54,920 bases of DNA, from positions 1 through 54,920 of the forward strand of contig CAJOGC010000006.1 in the NCBI GenBank assembly GCA_905234185.1, given 5' to 3'. This document shows, piece after piece, positions 7,438 to 15,539 of this stretch; position 1 is the first letter of the stretch, and each line of letters opens with the position of its first letter. The translations under genes were made by a program, and so were the position numbers. Under the pieces are notes generated by a model that had not been told where the DNA came from, made no database searches, and was given only the letters and a program-made list of their open reading frames with translations. The stretch comes from an uncultured Alphaproteobacteria bacterium. GTDB taxonomy: Bacteria > Pseudomonadota > Alphaproteobacteria > Rs-D84.

Positions 7438-8295
7438 TCATTTTTCCGGATCAGAAATATTATGGACTTGCGACGCCAAATCAATCGTATTCATCATAAG
7501 GCCGGCAATGGTCATGGGGCCCGTTCCACCGGGCGTCGGTGTAATATAGCCCGCAACCGCATTGCAAGACGCGAAATCCCCGTCCCCACGCAATTTGCCG
7601 TTCCCGTCGCGTTGCATACCGACATCAATGAACACCGCCCCGGGCTTTAACATATCGCCAGTTATGGTTATTTTACCCGTGGCCGCGACAACTATATCCG
7701 CATTACGTGTAAAATCCGCAATGTTTGGTGTACGACTGTGGCAAATGGTCACGGTCGCGTTTCTCATCATTAATAATTGCGCCATGGGTTTTCCAACTAT
7801 GTTAGAACGTCCGATTACAACGGCGCTTTTGCCCGCGACATCTATTTTATATTCGTCCAGCAATGCCAAAATTCCACGTGGCGTACAGGGCACAATAAAA
7901 TCACGCCCTGCCCCGTACATTTTTCCGATATTAGCATCTGTAAAACCATCAACATCCTTGCTTACATCTACTGCATTCAGGACCGCATGTGTGTCTATGT
8001 GCGCCGGCAACGGCAATTGAATCAGTACAGCCGTAACATATTCATCGGCATTTAATTTATGTATTTTCGCAATAATTGTTTTAGTATCTGTATCGGCCGG
8101 CATACGGATTATTTCTGTTTTGATGCCCGCAATGGCAGCATATTTTTCTTTATTATTCACATATATTTTGCTTGCCGCATCGTCACCAACCAATATCGCA
8201 ACCAACTTTGGCTGTACCGACATTTTTTCAACCCGCTTTCTTAATTCCTCTAATATACGATTACGCAGTGCAACGCCATCCATAATTATTGACAT
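7438..8295 (-). CDS. folD: bifunctional methylenetetrahydrofolate dehydrogenase/cyclohydrolase
   Basis: A 285-residue FolD that interconverts methylene-, methenyl- and formyl-tetrahydrofolate with NADP. Seen are the YVNNKEKYAA region with the catalytic Lys, QLPLP, the signature KDVDGF, PCTPRGI, the nucleotide site GRSNIVGKPMAQLL, and the end TPTPGGTGPMTIAGLM. ATG 8295 follows AAAAAAGGAAG; the frame extends upstream only through a terminator, so longer starts are rejected. It is first-carbon metabolism, linked with the SAM gene nearby only by pathway. Confidence 0.96.
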   Translation of the reverse strand: MSIIMDGVALRNRILEELRKRVEKMSVQPKLVAILVGDDAASKIYVNNKEKYAAIAGIKTEIIRMPADTDTKTIIAKIHKLNADEYVTAVLIQLPLPAHIDTHAVLNAVDVSKDVDGFTDANIGKMYGAGRDFIVPCTPRGILALLDEYKIDVAGKSAVVIGRSNIVGKPMAQLLMMRNATVTICHSRTPNIADFTRNADIVVAATGKITITGDMLKPGAVFIDVGMQRDGNGKLRGDGDFASCNAVAGYITPTPGGTGPMTIAGLMMNTIDLASQVHNISDPEK

Positions 8296-8345
8296 GTTCT
8301 TCCTTTTTTTACTCACCCGGATAGTACCATTTTTTCGACTGTCTG

Positions 8346-8377
8346 CAATAAAAAACGCCCCGCAAAATTCTGGGGCG
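8346..8377 (-). terminator. terminator between DUF378 gene and folD
   Basis: On the minus strand CGCCCC/GGGGCG with a ten-base loop is followed by a T-run, after the DUF378 stop. Confidence 0.8.
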
Positions 8378-8405
8378 ATTGACATGAAAACATTTTTTAC
8401 GATTT

Positions 8406-8615
8406 CTATCGCGCATTTGTTGGACGATCGACCAGTATAATAATCAACCACGCAACTGCGGCAATTCCGATAAGACTGTAAACAATGTTTGTTAACAATG
8501 TCGCCGGTCCGAATAAAAATGCCACAAGATCAAATCCAAAGATGCCAATCAACCCCCAGTTCAAGGCGCCAATGAACATCAATGGAACAAGAACATAATG
8601 TGTAAGTCCTCTCAT
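8406..8615 (-). CDS. DUF378 small membrane protein
   Basis: A 69-residue protein with two transmembrane segments. It begins MRGLTHYVLVPLMFIGALNWGL and contains the typical NWGLIGIFGFDLVAFLFG stretch followed by a second hydrophobic helix. This matches the DUF378 (YuzA-like) family of unknown function in the inner membrane. AAAGGAG lies upstream of ATG 8615. It has its own terminator, so it is monocistronic. The 165 bases upstream, to the antiporter stop, hold no gene I can support. Confidence 0.85.
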   Translation of the reverse strand: MRGLTHYVLVPLMFIGALNWGLIGIFGFDLVAFLFGPATLLTNIVYSLIGIAAVAWLIIILVDRPTNAR

Positions 8616-8780
8616 CTGTTTTTCTCCTTTTCAAGGTTTGTATTTCGTCTGATGTCTCAGACAACGACATTATAAACATTTTTTATCCACCGCGCAAACA
8701 TAATACAACCATTGGGAAAAGGTTCCTGGGTCGACATAAAATCGGGCAACCATGATAAAACCGGGTGCATATTGCCACAC

Positions 8781-9707
8781 CTATAAAACAACAGTATGAA
8801 TAATATAAACCGCGTACAGCGACACAAACAAAATCCCAGCATAACGACCAAGTTTTTTGTTGGTGACGAACGACACAAACCACAAAACACACGCGACCCC
8901 GGTTGCGATAACGGCATCACCTATAAAATTGTAATCAAACGGTATCGCACTAATAATGCCAGCCAATCCCAATACAAATAGAATATTAAATATGTTGGAC
9001 CCAATTATATTGCCCACAACCAAATCAGATTTTTTCTTTATCGCAGCGACAACACATGTTGATAACTCGGGCAAACTGGTTCCGAACGCAACGATGGTTA
9101 ATCCTATTACGCGTCCTGGCACACCAAAATATTTTGCGATTGCGGTTGCTGAATTTATTATCATATCGCTGCCCCAGATAAGTGCAATCAATCCCGCCAC
9201 AATCATCACAATAATATGAAAACCGGACTTACGCTCAATCACTTTGTCTGATGTATCGGATTGCGAAGTCATAAACAAATACGATAAAAAGGCGACAAAT
9301 AATACCAGCAACATTTCAGCAAAAGCATGGCTAATTTCCCCGTATCTGGACCCGACAAACCCCAATAACGCAGTTATAAATATAACAAATGGTATTTCAT
9401 AACGAACCGTATTGCGCGTCAATTTCAATGTCGATATACATGCCGCCACACCAAGAATCAATAAAATGTTGGCGATATTACTGCCAATTATGTTGCCAAT
9501 GGATATACCCGACGCACCGTGCAGATTCCCAAGAATACTGACCGCGGCTTCGGGGGCACTGGTCCCCATGGCGACGACTGTTAAACCAATGACTATTTCT
9601 GGGATATGTAAACGTCGCGAAACCGCGACCGCGCCATCAACAAATACATCGGCGCCACGCATTAATAAAACAAACCCCAGAACAAGCAGGAATATATTAC
9701 CAAGCAT
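8781..9707 (-). CDS. calcium/sodium antiporter (CaCA family)
   Basis: A 308-residue inner-membrane exchanger with about ten membrane helices and the two internal alpha-repeats of the CaCA family: GTSAPEAAVS (48-57) and GTSLPELSTC (209-218), each with the conserved GxSxPE core. GNIIGSN occurs after both repeats. This is a YrbG-like protein of normal length. It lies 11 bases downstream of tcdA on the same strand and is probably co-transcribed with tatD and tcdA. Confidence 0.92.
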   Translation of the reverse strand: MLGNIFLLVLGFVLLMRGADVFVDGAVAVSRRLHIPEIVIGLTVVAMGTSAPEAAVSILGNLHGASGISIGNIIGSNIANILLILGVAACISTLKLTRNTVRYEIPFVIFITALLGFVGSRYGEISHAFAEMLLVLFVAFLSYLFMTSQSDTSDKVIERKSGFHIIVMIVAGLIALIWGSDMIINSATAIAKYFGVPGRVIGLTIVAFGTSLPELSTCVVAAIKKKSDLVVGNIIGSNIFNILFVLGLAGIISAIPFDYNFIGDAVIATGVACVLWFVSFVTNKKLGRYAGILFVSLYAVYIIHTVVL

Positions 9708-9718
9708 AATGTTGATTA

Positions 9719-10414
9719 TTATATCACTAATCCGTCACCAATGATACTTTTTATTGCGACATCAGCCAAACGCAACCCAAAAGAGCCCGTCACCGTTGCA
9801 ATAGAACCAAAAACACGTCCAGGTGTCACGGCCGTGCGATTTGGAACCTCGGTCGAATATACGACCGGGAAATCAGGCAAGTTTTCATCGCGGACAATCT
9901 TGCGAACACGCGCCGCCAACGGACAGACGCTTGTTTTCAATATTCGCCCTACTTTGATTTGTGCCGGGTCGGTTTTTAATGCGGCGCCCATACTTGCGGC
10001 GAACGGAATATCACGAGATACACACCACTTGTACAGCGCGATTTTAGAATCAATTGTATCAATCGCATCAATCACGAAATCAGGACGAACGGCAATATTC
10101 GATTTATTGTCCCAAAACATATTCAGCGGAACAATATATGCATCAGGATTTATATCGCGAATACGCGCACATGCAACATCAACCTTGGGCTTGCCGATTG
10201 TGGATGACATTGCGAATATTTGGCGATTTATGTTTGATTCTTCGACCACATCAAAATCAACCAAGACGATATGACCAATACCACTGCGCGCCAACGCTTC
10301 GACAGCAAACGAACCAACCGCGCCACAGCCAACGACCATAACCGTTGCGTTTTTCAACCTTGTCATCGCCGCATCACCCAACAATGCATTAATCCGGTTA
10401 AATCTGTTTGTCAT
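9719..10414 (-). CDS. tcdA: tRNA threonylcarbamoyladenosine dehydratase
   Basis: A 231-residue E1-like ThiF-fold ATPase that cyclises t6A to ct6A in tRNAs. Seen are the nucleotide loop GCGAVGSFAVEAL (29-41), DFDVVEESNINRQ with adenylation residues (about 53-65), DAIDTIDSK, and the C-terminal VPNRTAVTPGRVFGS typical of TcdA/CsdL rather than MoeB or ThiF. It overlaps the end of tatD by 17 bases and precedes the antiporter gene by 11 bases. Confidence 0.88.
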   Translation of the reverse strand: MTNRFNRINALLGDAAMTRLKNATVMVVGCGAVGSFAVEALARSGIGHIVLVDFDVVEESNINRQIFAMSSTIGKPKVDVACARIRDINPDAYIVPLNMFWDNKSNIAVRPDFVIDAIDTIDSKIALYKWCVSRDIPFAASMGAALKTDPAQIKVGRILKTSVCPLAARVRKIVRDENLPDFPVVYSTEVPNRTAVTPGRVFGSIATVTGSFGLRLADVAIKSIIGDGLVI

Positions 10415-11105
10415 CCAGAACCCCCATGGTATTTGTATAAATTATATTGGCAACCGTTTCGGTGTCTGCACCACGAATTTGCGCAATTTCTGCAACCGTG
10501 TTTGGTATGGTATCATGCGCGGCATCATCACTTTCGACCAGAATACGCGATATCGGCCCAGACGCAACCGCGGCGCGCGCCCGGACATGCTTTTCATTAC
10601 ATATTTCCGCACCAAACGAAAAGTACGCCCCCATATCGGTTAATTCCGACACTAATTCCGGCGCCCCCGAAAAAGCATGAAACACCAACGCCGGCGGTAA
10701 ATCAACAGTGCGCAGAATATTAATCATTTTTCCCCATGCGCCCACACAGTGAATATGTGCGACACGCCCCAAATCATGTGCAATTTGTAATTGCCGACAA
10801 AATACATTTTCTTGTAATTCTAAATTGGGACGATTTTTATCAAGACCAATTTCCCCAACCATTAAATTCGGATGCATTGCCAGCGCATTTATCAATTCAT
10901 AATCCCACCCGTCCGACAAATCTGAAACAAACCACGGATGCACACCGATTGCACCATAAACATTGTCGCATCGCGCCATATCAATAACCACGCCCCAATC
11001 CACTGGTCGCGTTGCGTTTACGATAAAGCCAACAACCCCATGCGCGGTCGCATCACGCATCTGCGCGTCCGTTAAGATATGACAATGTGCATCAATGTAT
11101 TTCAT
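10398..11105 (-). CDS. TatD-family metal-dependent hydrolase
   Basis: A 235-residue TIM-barrel amidohydrolase-like protein of the TatD DNase family. Metal ligands are visible in DAHCH (5-9), GVHPWF, EIGLDKNR and HIHCVG, and the late VESDD supplies the final Asp. Slightly short for the family (about 260). It heads the tatD-tcdA-antiporter operon. Likely a 3'-5' exonuclease or deoxyribonuclease; the precise substrate is not established for this branch. Confidence 0.85.
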   Translation of the reverse strand: MKYIDAHCHILTDAQMRDATAHGVVGFIVNATRPVDWGVVIDMARCDNVYGAIGVHPWFVSDLSDGWDYELINALAMHPNLMVGEIGLDKNRPNLELQENVFCRQLQIAHDLGRVAHIHCVGAWGKMINILRTVDLPPALVFHAFSGAPELVSELTDMGAYFSFGAEICNEKHVRARAAVASGPISRILVESDDAAHDTIPNTVAEIAQIRGADTETVANIIYTNTMGVLDDKQI

Positions 11106-11159
11106 GATATTTGATATGATACAACAATTATTTCAGAAAACAACTACGGTATGGCTAGA

Positions 11160-11188
11160 TTGACAAGTAATTCCTTATATGCTAGACT
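11160..11188 (+). promoter_or_regulatory. promoter of the 11212-12479 unit
   Basis: TTGACA (11160-11165) and TAGACT (11183-11188) are 17 bases apart, 24 bases before the first start codon. Confidence 0.6.
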
Positions 11189-11211
11189 GCCAGCATAGGA
11201 GATACTGGTTT

Positions 11212-11736
11212 ATGACACAGAAACAAATAGTAAATATAATTAAAACAATTCCTGATGACTATATGCCGTTGTTTTTATCCGATGTAGCTATTACGGCATT
11301 TAATGGTACGTATTATACAGCAAACCAACAACTTTATGCAGTGTTATTAAAATTGAAAGCATGGCTAACACAAGATGAATTCGTACGAATAAGTGCAGAT
11401 TCTGTAAAAGCCAAAACCATTGAATTAATCAAATATAAGTCTTTGTATAATACGGCACAAAAATTCCAAAAAGCGACACATAAAATAGAAACAGAAAACA
11501 AATTATTCAACGCACAGTTAATTGCTGAACGCTACGGAATTGACGAACAAATCGTGAGAAATGCTATGAAAATACTTTATGAAAAACAGCAAAAAGCTCA
11601 CGAGCAACCACAAATACACCCCACAAGGACTTCTCACTCTCTTATTGTCCAAGATAACGAATACCAAATTAACGCGAAAGGATTGAGAGAGCTACTGGTA
11701 TTTATTTCTCAGGCATTCGCATGGAGACAGAAATGA
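11212..11736 (+). CDS. hypothetical protein, first gene of an AT-rich pair
   Basis: A 174-residue cytoplasmic protein with no family I recognise. It starts MTQKQIVNIIKTIPDDYMPL and is mostly helical and Lys/Gln-rich. A possible helix-turn-helix lies near AERYGIDEQIVRNAMKILYE (about 104-123). ATG 11212 has AGGAG upstream. It overlaps the next gene by ATGA (stop TGA 11734-11736, start 11733). Base composition is lower in GC than neighbouring housekeeping genes, which hints at acquired DNA. Confidence 0.7.
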   Translation: MTQKQIVNIIKTIPDDYMPLFLSDVAITAFNGTYYTANQQLYAVLLKLKAWLTQDEFVRISADSVKAKTIELIKYKSLYNTAQKFQKATHKIETENKLFNAQLIAERYGIDEQIVRNAMKILYEKQQKAHEQPQIHPTRTSHSLIVQDNEYQINAKGLRELLVFISQAFAWRQK

Positions 11737-12479
11737 CGCATATAGCCCCTGATATAGAAAAAAAGCAATCCGCACTAAACAACAAGATTTCTGAACGCGA
11801 AAAACAAATTGCGGAAAGGGAGCGATTGCTTTCTCTGCTAAAACCAGATTTCTCCAATCTTGATGATATTGATGATAAACTTGCATTGTGTGATGATAAA
11901 ATTAAGCAGCTAGAGTCTGAAATTAATGATTTAAACATATGTGTTGCGCAAAAATGCATACATTTACCCCCAAAAGATACAAAACCAGAGGCCAAAGAAA
12001 CACAAAAAAAATATTATTTGAAGACGGTTTGGGAAAAAATCGATAAACAACTAGCTAATTCTTTAAATTTAAAGACTAAAGTCGTCCAAGAAGTTTTGGA
12101 TTTAAACATTGATGACATTCCATACCCAGAAATACCCAAAACATGCAAAGTAAAAAACGTTTTCAACAAGGAAGGACTACACATTTTAGCTCAAGGTGTT
12201 GATAAGTACCATGACAGACGCAGAATGCTACATGGTGTCGCGTTTCTAGAAAAAATCATTGTATGTGAAGCATATTTTGCAGATCACCTTGGAAAAGATA
12301 AGCCAGAATACGATAATAAAAGGGATGAATTAAACTCTACTTCATTAAACGAAAAATATGCTAAAATAAAAACAGACGATGGGGACTATTGGGACGCAAA
12401 ATCACTTTTATCATGGATATCTACTGCCCAAGCTCTTGGTCAAAAAATAAACGACTCAAAACCATCACATACTCACTAA
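11733..12479 (+). CDS. hypothetical coiled-coil protein, second gene of the pair
   Basis: A 248-residue protein, function unknown. ATG 11733 overlaps the stop of the preceding gene (ATGA) and has GGAG 6 bases upstream; an in-frame ATG at 11721 is less likely. Residues about 5-75 form a charged coiled coil (KISEREKQIAERERLL and following). The C-terminal part (about 100-245) is globular with aromatic motifs such as KYYLKTVWEKI and YHDRRRMLHGVAFLEK. The pair has its own promoter and a T-rich end. A two-gene accessory system is plausible, but no activity can be assigned. Confidence 0.7.
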   Translation: MTHIAPDIEKKQSALNNKISEREKQIAERERLLSLLKPDFSNLDDIDDKLALCDDKIKQLESEINDLNICVAQKCIHLPPKDTKPEAKETQKKYYLKTVWEKIDKQLANSLNLKTKVVQEVLDLNIDDIPYPEIPKTCKVKNVFNKEGLHILAQGVDKYHDRRRMLHGVAFLEKIIVCEAYFADHLGKDKPEYDNKRDELNSTSLNEKYAKIKTDDGDYWDAKSLLSWISTAQALGQKINDSKPSHTH

Positions 12480-12538
12480 ACATATTCTGTTTTTTTTTCT
12501 AAAACTATTACGTCATCTTGGACATAATTTAGAATGAC

Positions 12539-12562
12539 AAAAAAACGGCTGCGAATGCAGCC
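12539..12562 (-). terminator. distal terminator downstream of tRNA-Lys region
   Basis: GGCTGC/GCAGCC with a GAAT-type loop, followed on the minus strand by seven T residues. Confidence 0.75.
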
Positions 12563-12665
12563 AAAAACAAAGTCCGTCTCCGCCGGTGCTTAAATTCAAC
12601 TAACAAATAATCTGGACTTGATAGGCAATTTTTGTTGAACACAATGGCTGCGACGGGAACCCTTT

Positions 12666-12746
12666 CCACTCGTAAGGCGCGAACGGCGCGCAACAGCGCT
12701 TGTTCTTGCCAACTATCGTGTCGAACCCACGGGTTCTCGTCCACTT
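12666..12746 (-). repeat. tRNA-downstream repeat, copy A
   Basis: Read on the minus strand, this segment shares a core with 48957-49010: ACACGATAGTTGGCAAGAAC followed by AAGCGC, then GTTCG and CTTACG.GTGG blocks in the same order. A palindrome GAACCCGTGGGTTC precedes the core here. Both copies lie downstream of a tRNA gene and beyond its terminator. No function is known. Confidence 0.6.
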
Positions 12747-12761
12747 GCCCATGCCACAAAT

Positions 12762-12790
12762 AAAAAACGCCCCCGTTGGGCGATTTTTTA
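12762..12790 (-). terminator. terminator after tRNA-Lys
   Basis: CGCCC/GGGCG core inside a near-perfect 19-base palindrome running from CCACAAAT to ATTTGTGG; T-runs on both strands. It begins right after the tRNA 3' end. Confidence 0.8.
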
Positions 12791-12794
12791 TTTG

Positions 12795-12870
12795 TGGTGG
12801 GACCACAGGGACTCGAACCCTGGACCCAATGATTAAAAGTCATTTGCTCTACCAACTGAGCTATGGTCCC
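12795..12870 (-). tRNA. tRNA-Lys (TTT)
   Basis: A 76-base cloverleaf with encoded CCA. Acceptor GGGACCA pairs with TGGTCCC; anticodon loop ACTTTTAA gives TTT; the T-arm reads GGTTCGAGTCC. Terminator immediately downstream. Confidence 0.95.
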
Positions 12871-12989
12871 ATGGCCCCCGAAAGAGACCACATAAATGTG
12901 ATTTTTCGGTGGTTCGGCGCCAATTTTGCCACAATAAAAACGAAAATGCAAGAAAAAATGCAAAAAATCGCCCCATCCCCGCATAAAAG

Positions 12990-13018
12990 TTGAAAAACCA
13001 CCCAAAATGCATTATAAT
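12990..13018 (+). promoter_or_regulatory. promoter of the 798-aa protein gene
   Basis: TTGAAA (12990-12995) and TATAAT (13013-13018) are 17 bases apart, 20 bases before ATG 13038. Confidence 0.6.
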
Positions 13019-13037
13019 TAGGTAAGCAGAGGTTGTA

Positions 13038-15434
13038 ATGGCAGACGTCAGTATGAAAGACTTTTTATTGCAGTATTATATGCAGTTGCGCTTCAATTTG
13101 ATGCCGCCTGAAATTCGCGCACAGTATGATGTTTATGCCAAATCCAATGACTTTCGTGGAAACATGAAGTTATGGAAGAATAAATTGATGCATGACAATG
13201 GTGCCGGTCGATTTGTTCAAAACGATCTGCCCAACCCCGAAAATAATACCGGTGATTATCATTTAACTGATGCCGAATGGGAAAAATTATTCAAAGCGTA
13301 TCAAAAAGCCGTTCGCGGAATGGCGGCGGCACGCACAAATGGTGATGAGTCCATTACTGAAAACAGTGATGCCAAGGAATTTTTAGACGAATACTTTGGT
13401 GATGCACGAACACATTTATTTTCCAGTGCGCAAGTCGCGAATGGATATGATGTTCAACTGAACCGAATAAACGCGGTATTTAACGCACATCCACAAATAG
13501 AGTATGTTTTACGTCAGGGAGGTTATACAGAACCGTCTTTTTCTGATTTAAAAAGTGGCATAACATCCAGAAAGTATAACAGCGATCCTAATTTTCAATC
13601 GCAACTGACCAGAATTATTGGGTTTTTAGCATGGAAAGTCGGCGAAGACACTAATGTTGCAAACTGGTTTAATGGTATCGATTTACAAGATATTGCAGAC
13701 AATGCATTTGCAGATAACACAATTAACCCAAACAAACTTGATTATTTCAAACGCAACCACCAAACAATTTTGAATGTCCTGTATAAAAAGGACAAGGTTT
13801 TTAATGTATTTAAAAACTATGACGGTGGAAAAATCTCTGGTCAAATTGAAAAAGCACGCGAAAAATTAAAATATGACGACAAAAATAATGATGACTATAT
13901 TCCGCCAAAACGTGACGACCAATTAACTCCGATACAACAATTATCCAAATGGGCGGATGATACGTATGATAACCTGTTGGATAAGTATTTAAAGTTCCAC
14001 GGTGATCGTTTATATTTTTCAAAGAATGCACAATTTGTTGTCAAAGCCATCAACGGGGCCAAGGTCAAGCCAACCGACGGTATTGACGGTGTTTTATCAA
14101 AATCAGAAGACATAAAAAAGAATCTGTTATATAAATCGCCAACGGCAACCAAACATTTCGATTGGTTTACAAAAACATTAACGGAAATAAAGGCCACAAT
14201 GCCAAAGGCATTTGCCGGTGCGTTGAAAAACGGTCGCCAAATGCGTGCAATCATCAGTGAAATTATTATGAAGGCTGTGCGCGACGGTAAAATTGATGAG
14301 GCAAAAACCACGATGGAGGTGCTGTCAGTCATAAAATACGGCGCCACCACCAGCAAGGTTATGGACGCATTAAAGAAAGAAGAATTTACAATCTTTTCCG
14401 ACGGCAAATTATCATGGAATAAAAATCAAGGGGTTCAATTTGTCAGCAAGGCATTGGATAAAAGCATCAAGGCCGCATTTATGAGTGTTGGATATGGCAT
14501 CACAATTATTGGTAATGAAATTCGTTTATCCGGCAGCAAGTTTGATGGGCGCAGGGGGCGCATCCAAAACGCTCAAAATTTATGGGCGACACAAAACCAG
14601 CAAGACAGAAACGCCAGAACACACGAAATCGATACACAAAATGCCGACGCACGTACAGAAATTGCGAATCAACATGCGACACAAAACATTATAAATCGTG
14701 GTCGGCACAATCCTATTACAGATGATAATTATGACACACTTATGAATTCGAATGACCGTACCCAGCAACGTCTATCACGTCAGGCAAACAGCCAAAGTTT
14801 CCGTGATGCACAAAACGCGGTCAACCAATATAATGCACTTAGTGACATAAATACTGGTGTACCAGACATGCGTGCACGGGTTCAGCAATTACGTGCAAAA
14901 AGAAGTGATTTATATCGCAGATATCGTGATCCGGCGACTTATGCCGGCATGCCACCAGCGGCACAACAGGCACTGGCCCAGGATTTATTGCAACAATACC
15001 ACGATAAACAGCAAGAACTGGATGAGGCCAGAAATAATTTCAGCACTTCACGTCAGACACTGAATCAAATAACCAATAATCCAGATTGGGCAAGACAACA
15101 GCAGCAAGTCACGCAATACAATAATGCCAAAAATCGCGCGGATAGTATGCGTGCCAACTTGATACAATGGAATGAGGCACGTGAACGCATCAGCGAACTT
15201 AACGGCCAAATCGCACAGCGCAATAATGAATTGGCACACTGGGACCAAAATCACCAAGATAAATACAAAGAACTTATGGCATATTGGGATATGTTGGAAT
15301 CGGGCCGCGATTCACACATGGGTCAAATGTATAATTGGTTGCCACGTGGCAAGAAAACCGCCCAAGCATCGTTCGATTCACACAAGAACGGCATTATCAG
15401 TGATTATCTTGACAGTTATTCATACACCGCTTGA
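13038..15434 (+). CDS. large orphan protein, 798 aa
   Basis: No family is recognised. ATG 13038 has AGAGG upstream. There is no signal peptide or membrane segment. The first part (about 1-510) looks globular, with repeated Asp/Asn/Lys-rich segments and a compact region around ATMPKAFAGALKNGRQMRA. From about residue 515 the composition changes to Gln/Asn/Arg-rich coiled coil. The end returns to an ordered segment (MYNWLPRGKKTAQASF..). It is followed by a phage-type receptor-binding-like gene. It could be a virion-internal protein, a secreted effector or a structural host protein; none of these is demonstrated. Confidence 0.75.
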   Translation: MADVSMKDFLLQYYMQLRFNLMPPEIRAQYDVYAKSNDFRGNMKLWKNKLMHDNGAGRFVQNDLPNPENNTGDYHLTDAEWEKLFKAYQKAVRGMAAARTNGDESITENSDAKEFLDEYFGDARTHLFSSAQVANGYDVQLNRINAVFNAHPQIEYVLRQGGYTEPSFSDLKSGITSRKYNSDPNFQSQLTRIIGFLAWKVGEDTNVANWFNGIDLQDIADNAFADNTINPNKLDYFKRNHQTILNVLYKKDKVFNVFKNYDGGKISGQIEKAREKLKYDDKNNDDYIPPKRDDQLTPIQQLSKWADDTYDNLLDKYLKFHGDRLYFSKNAQFVVKAINGAKVKPTDGIDGVLSKSEDIKKNLLYKSPTATKHFDWFTKTLTEIKATMPKAFAGALKNGRQMRAIISEIIMKAVRDGKIDEAKTTMEVLSVIKYGATTSKVMDALKKEEFTIFSDGKLSWNKNQGVQFVSKALDKSIKAAFMSVGYGITIIGNEIRLSGSKFDGRRGRIQNAQNLWATQNQQDRNARTHEIDTQNADARTEIANQHATQNIINRGRHNPITDDNYDTLMNSNDRTQQRLSRQANSQSFRDAQNAVNQYNALSDINTGVPDMRARVQQLRAKRSDLYRRYRDPATYAGMPPAAQQALAQDLLQQYHDKQQELDEARNNFSTSRQTLNQITNNPDWARQQQQVTQYNNAKNRADSMRANLIQWNEARERISELNGQIAQRNNELAHWDQNHQDKYKELMAYWDMLESGRDSHMGQMYNWLPRGKKTAQASFDSHKNGIISDYLDSYSYTA

Positions 15435-15459
15435 TTTTTACCCAGATTTGTGATATAAT
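15431..15459 (+). promoter_or_regulatory. promoter upstream of the Mtd-like gene
   Basis: TTGATT (15431-15436) and TATAAT (15454-15459), 17-base spacing, overlapping the stop of the large orphan gene. A terminator hairpin begins about 6 bases after the predicted start of transcription. Confidence 0.6.
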
Positions 15460-15471
15460 ATGAACCACGTT

Positions 15472-15495
15472 GGTGCCGATGATGGCGCCTTTTTT
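15472..15495 (+). terminator. promoter-proximal terminator/attenuator
   Basis: GGTGCC/GGCGCC stem with a six-base loop and a T-run. It lies downstream of the promoter at 15431-15459 and upstream of ATG 15540. It can end transcription of the 798-aa gene, or attenuate the Mtd-like gene. Confidence 0.7.
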
Positions 15496-15539
15496 ATTTT
15501 CCAAACATTCTTTTTAACTAAATAACCAAAGGATAAACT

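Larger units (their letters stand above)
12480..12794 (-). other. intergenic region downstream of tRNA-Lys
   Basis: No gene is supported here. On the minus strand it holds the tRNA-Lys terminator (12762-12790), then about 200 bases that include a sequence repeated downstream of tRNA-Glu (12666-12746), then a second terminator hairpin GGCTGC/GCAGCC with a T-run (12539-12562). A long frame can be drawn on the minus strand (12529-13005), but it translates straight through the tRNA and is rejected. Confidence 0.6.

Noticed and set aside
8657..8920. Minus-strand frames between DUF378 and the antiporter
   Set aside because: They overlap the antiporter in another frame, show odd composition and have no ribosome site.
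12529..13005. Long minus-strand frame over the tRNA-Lys region
   Set aside because: It translates straight through tRNA-Lys, its terminator and the repeat copy A, with no ribosome site. It is a chance frame.
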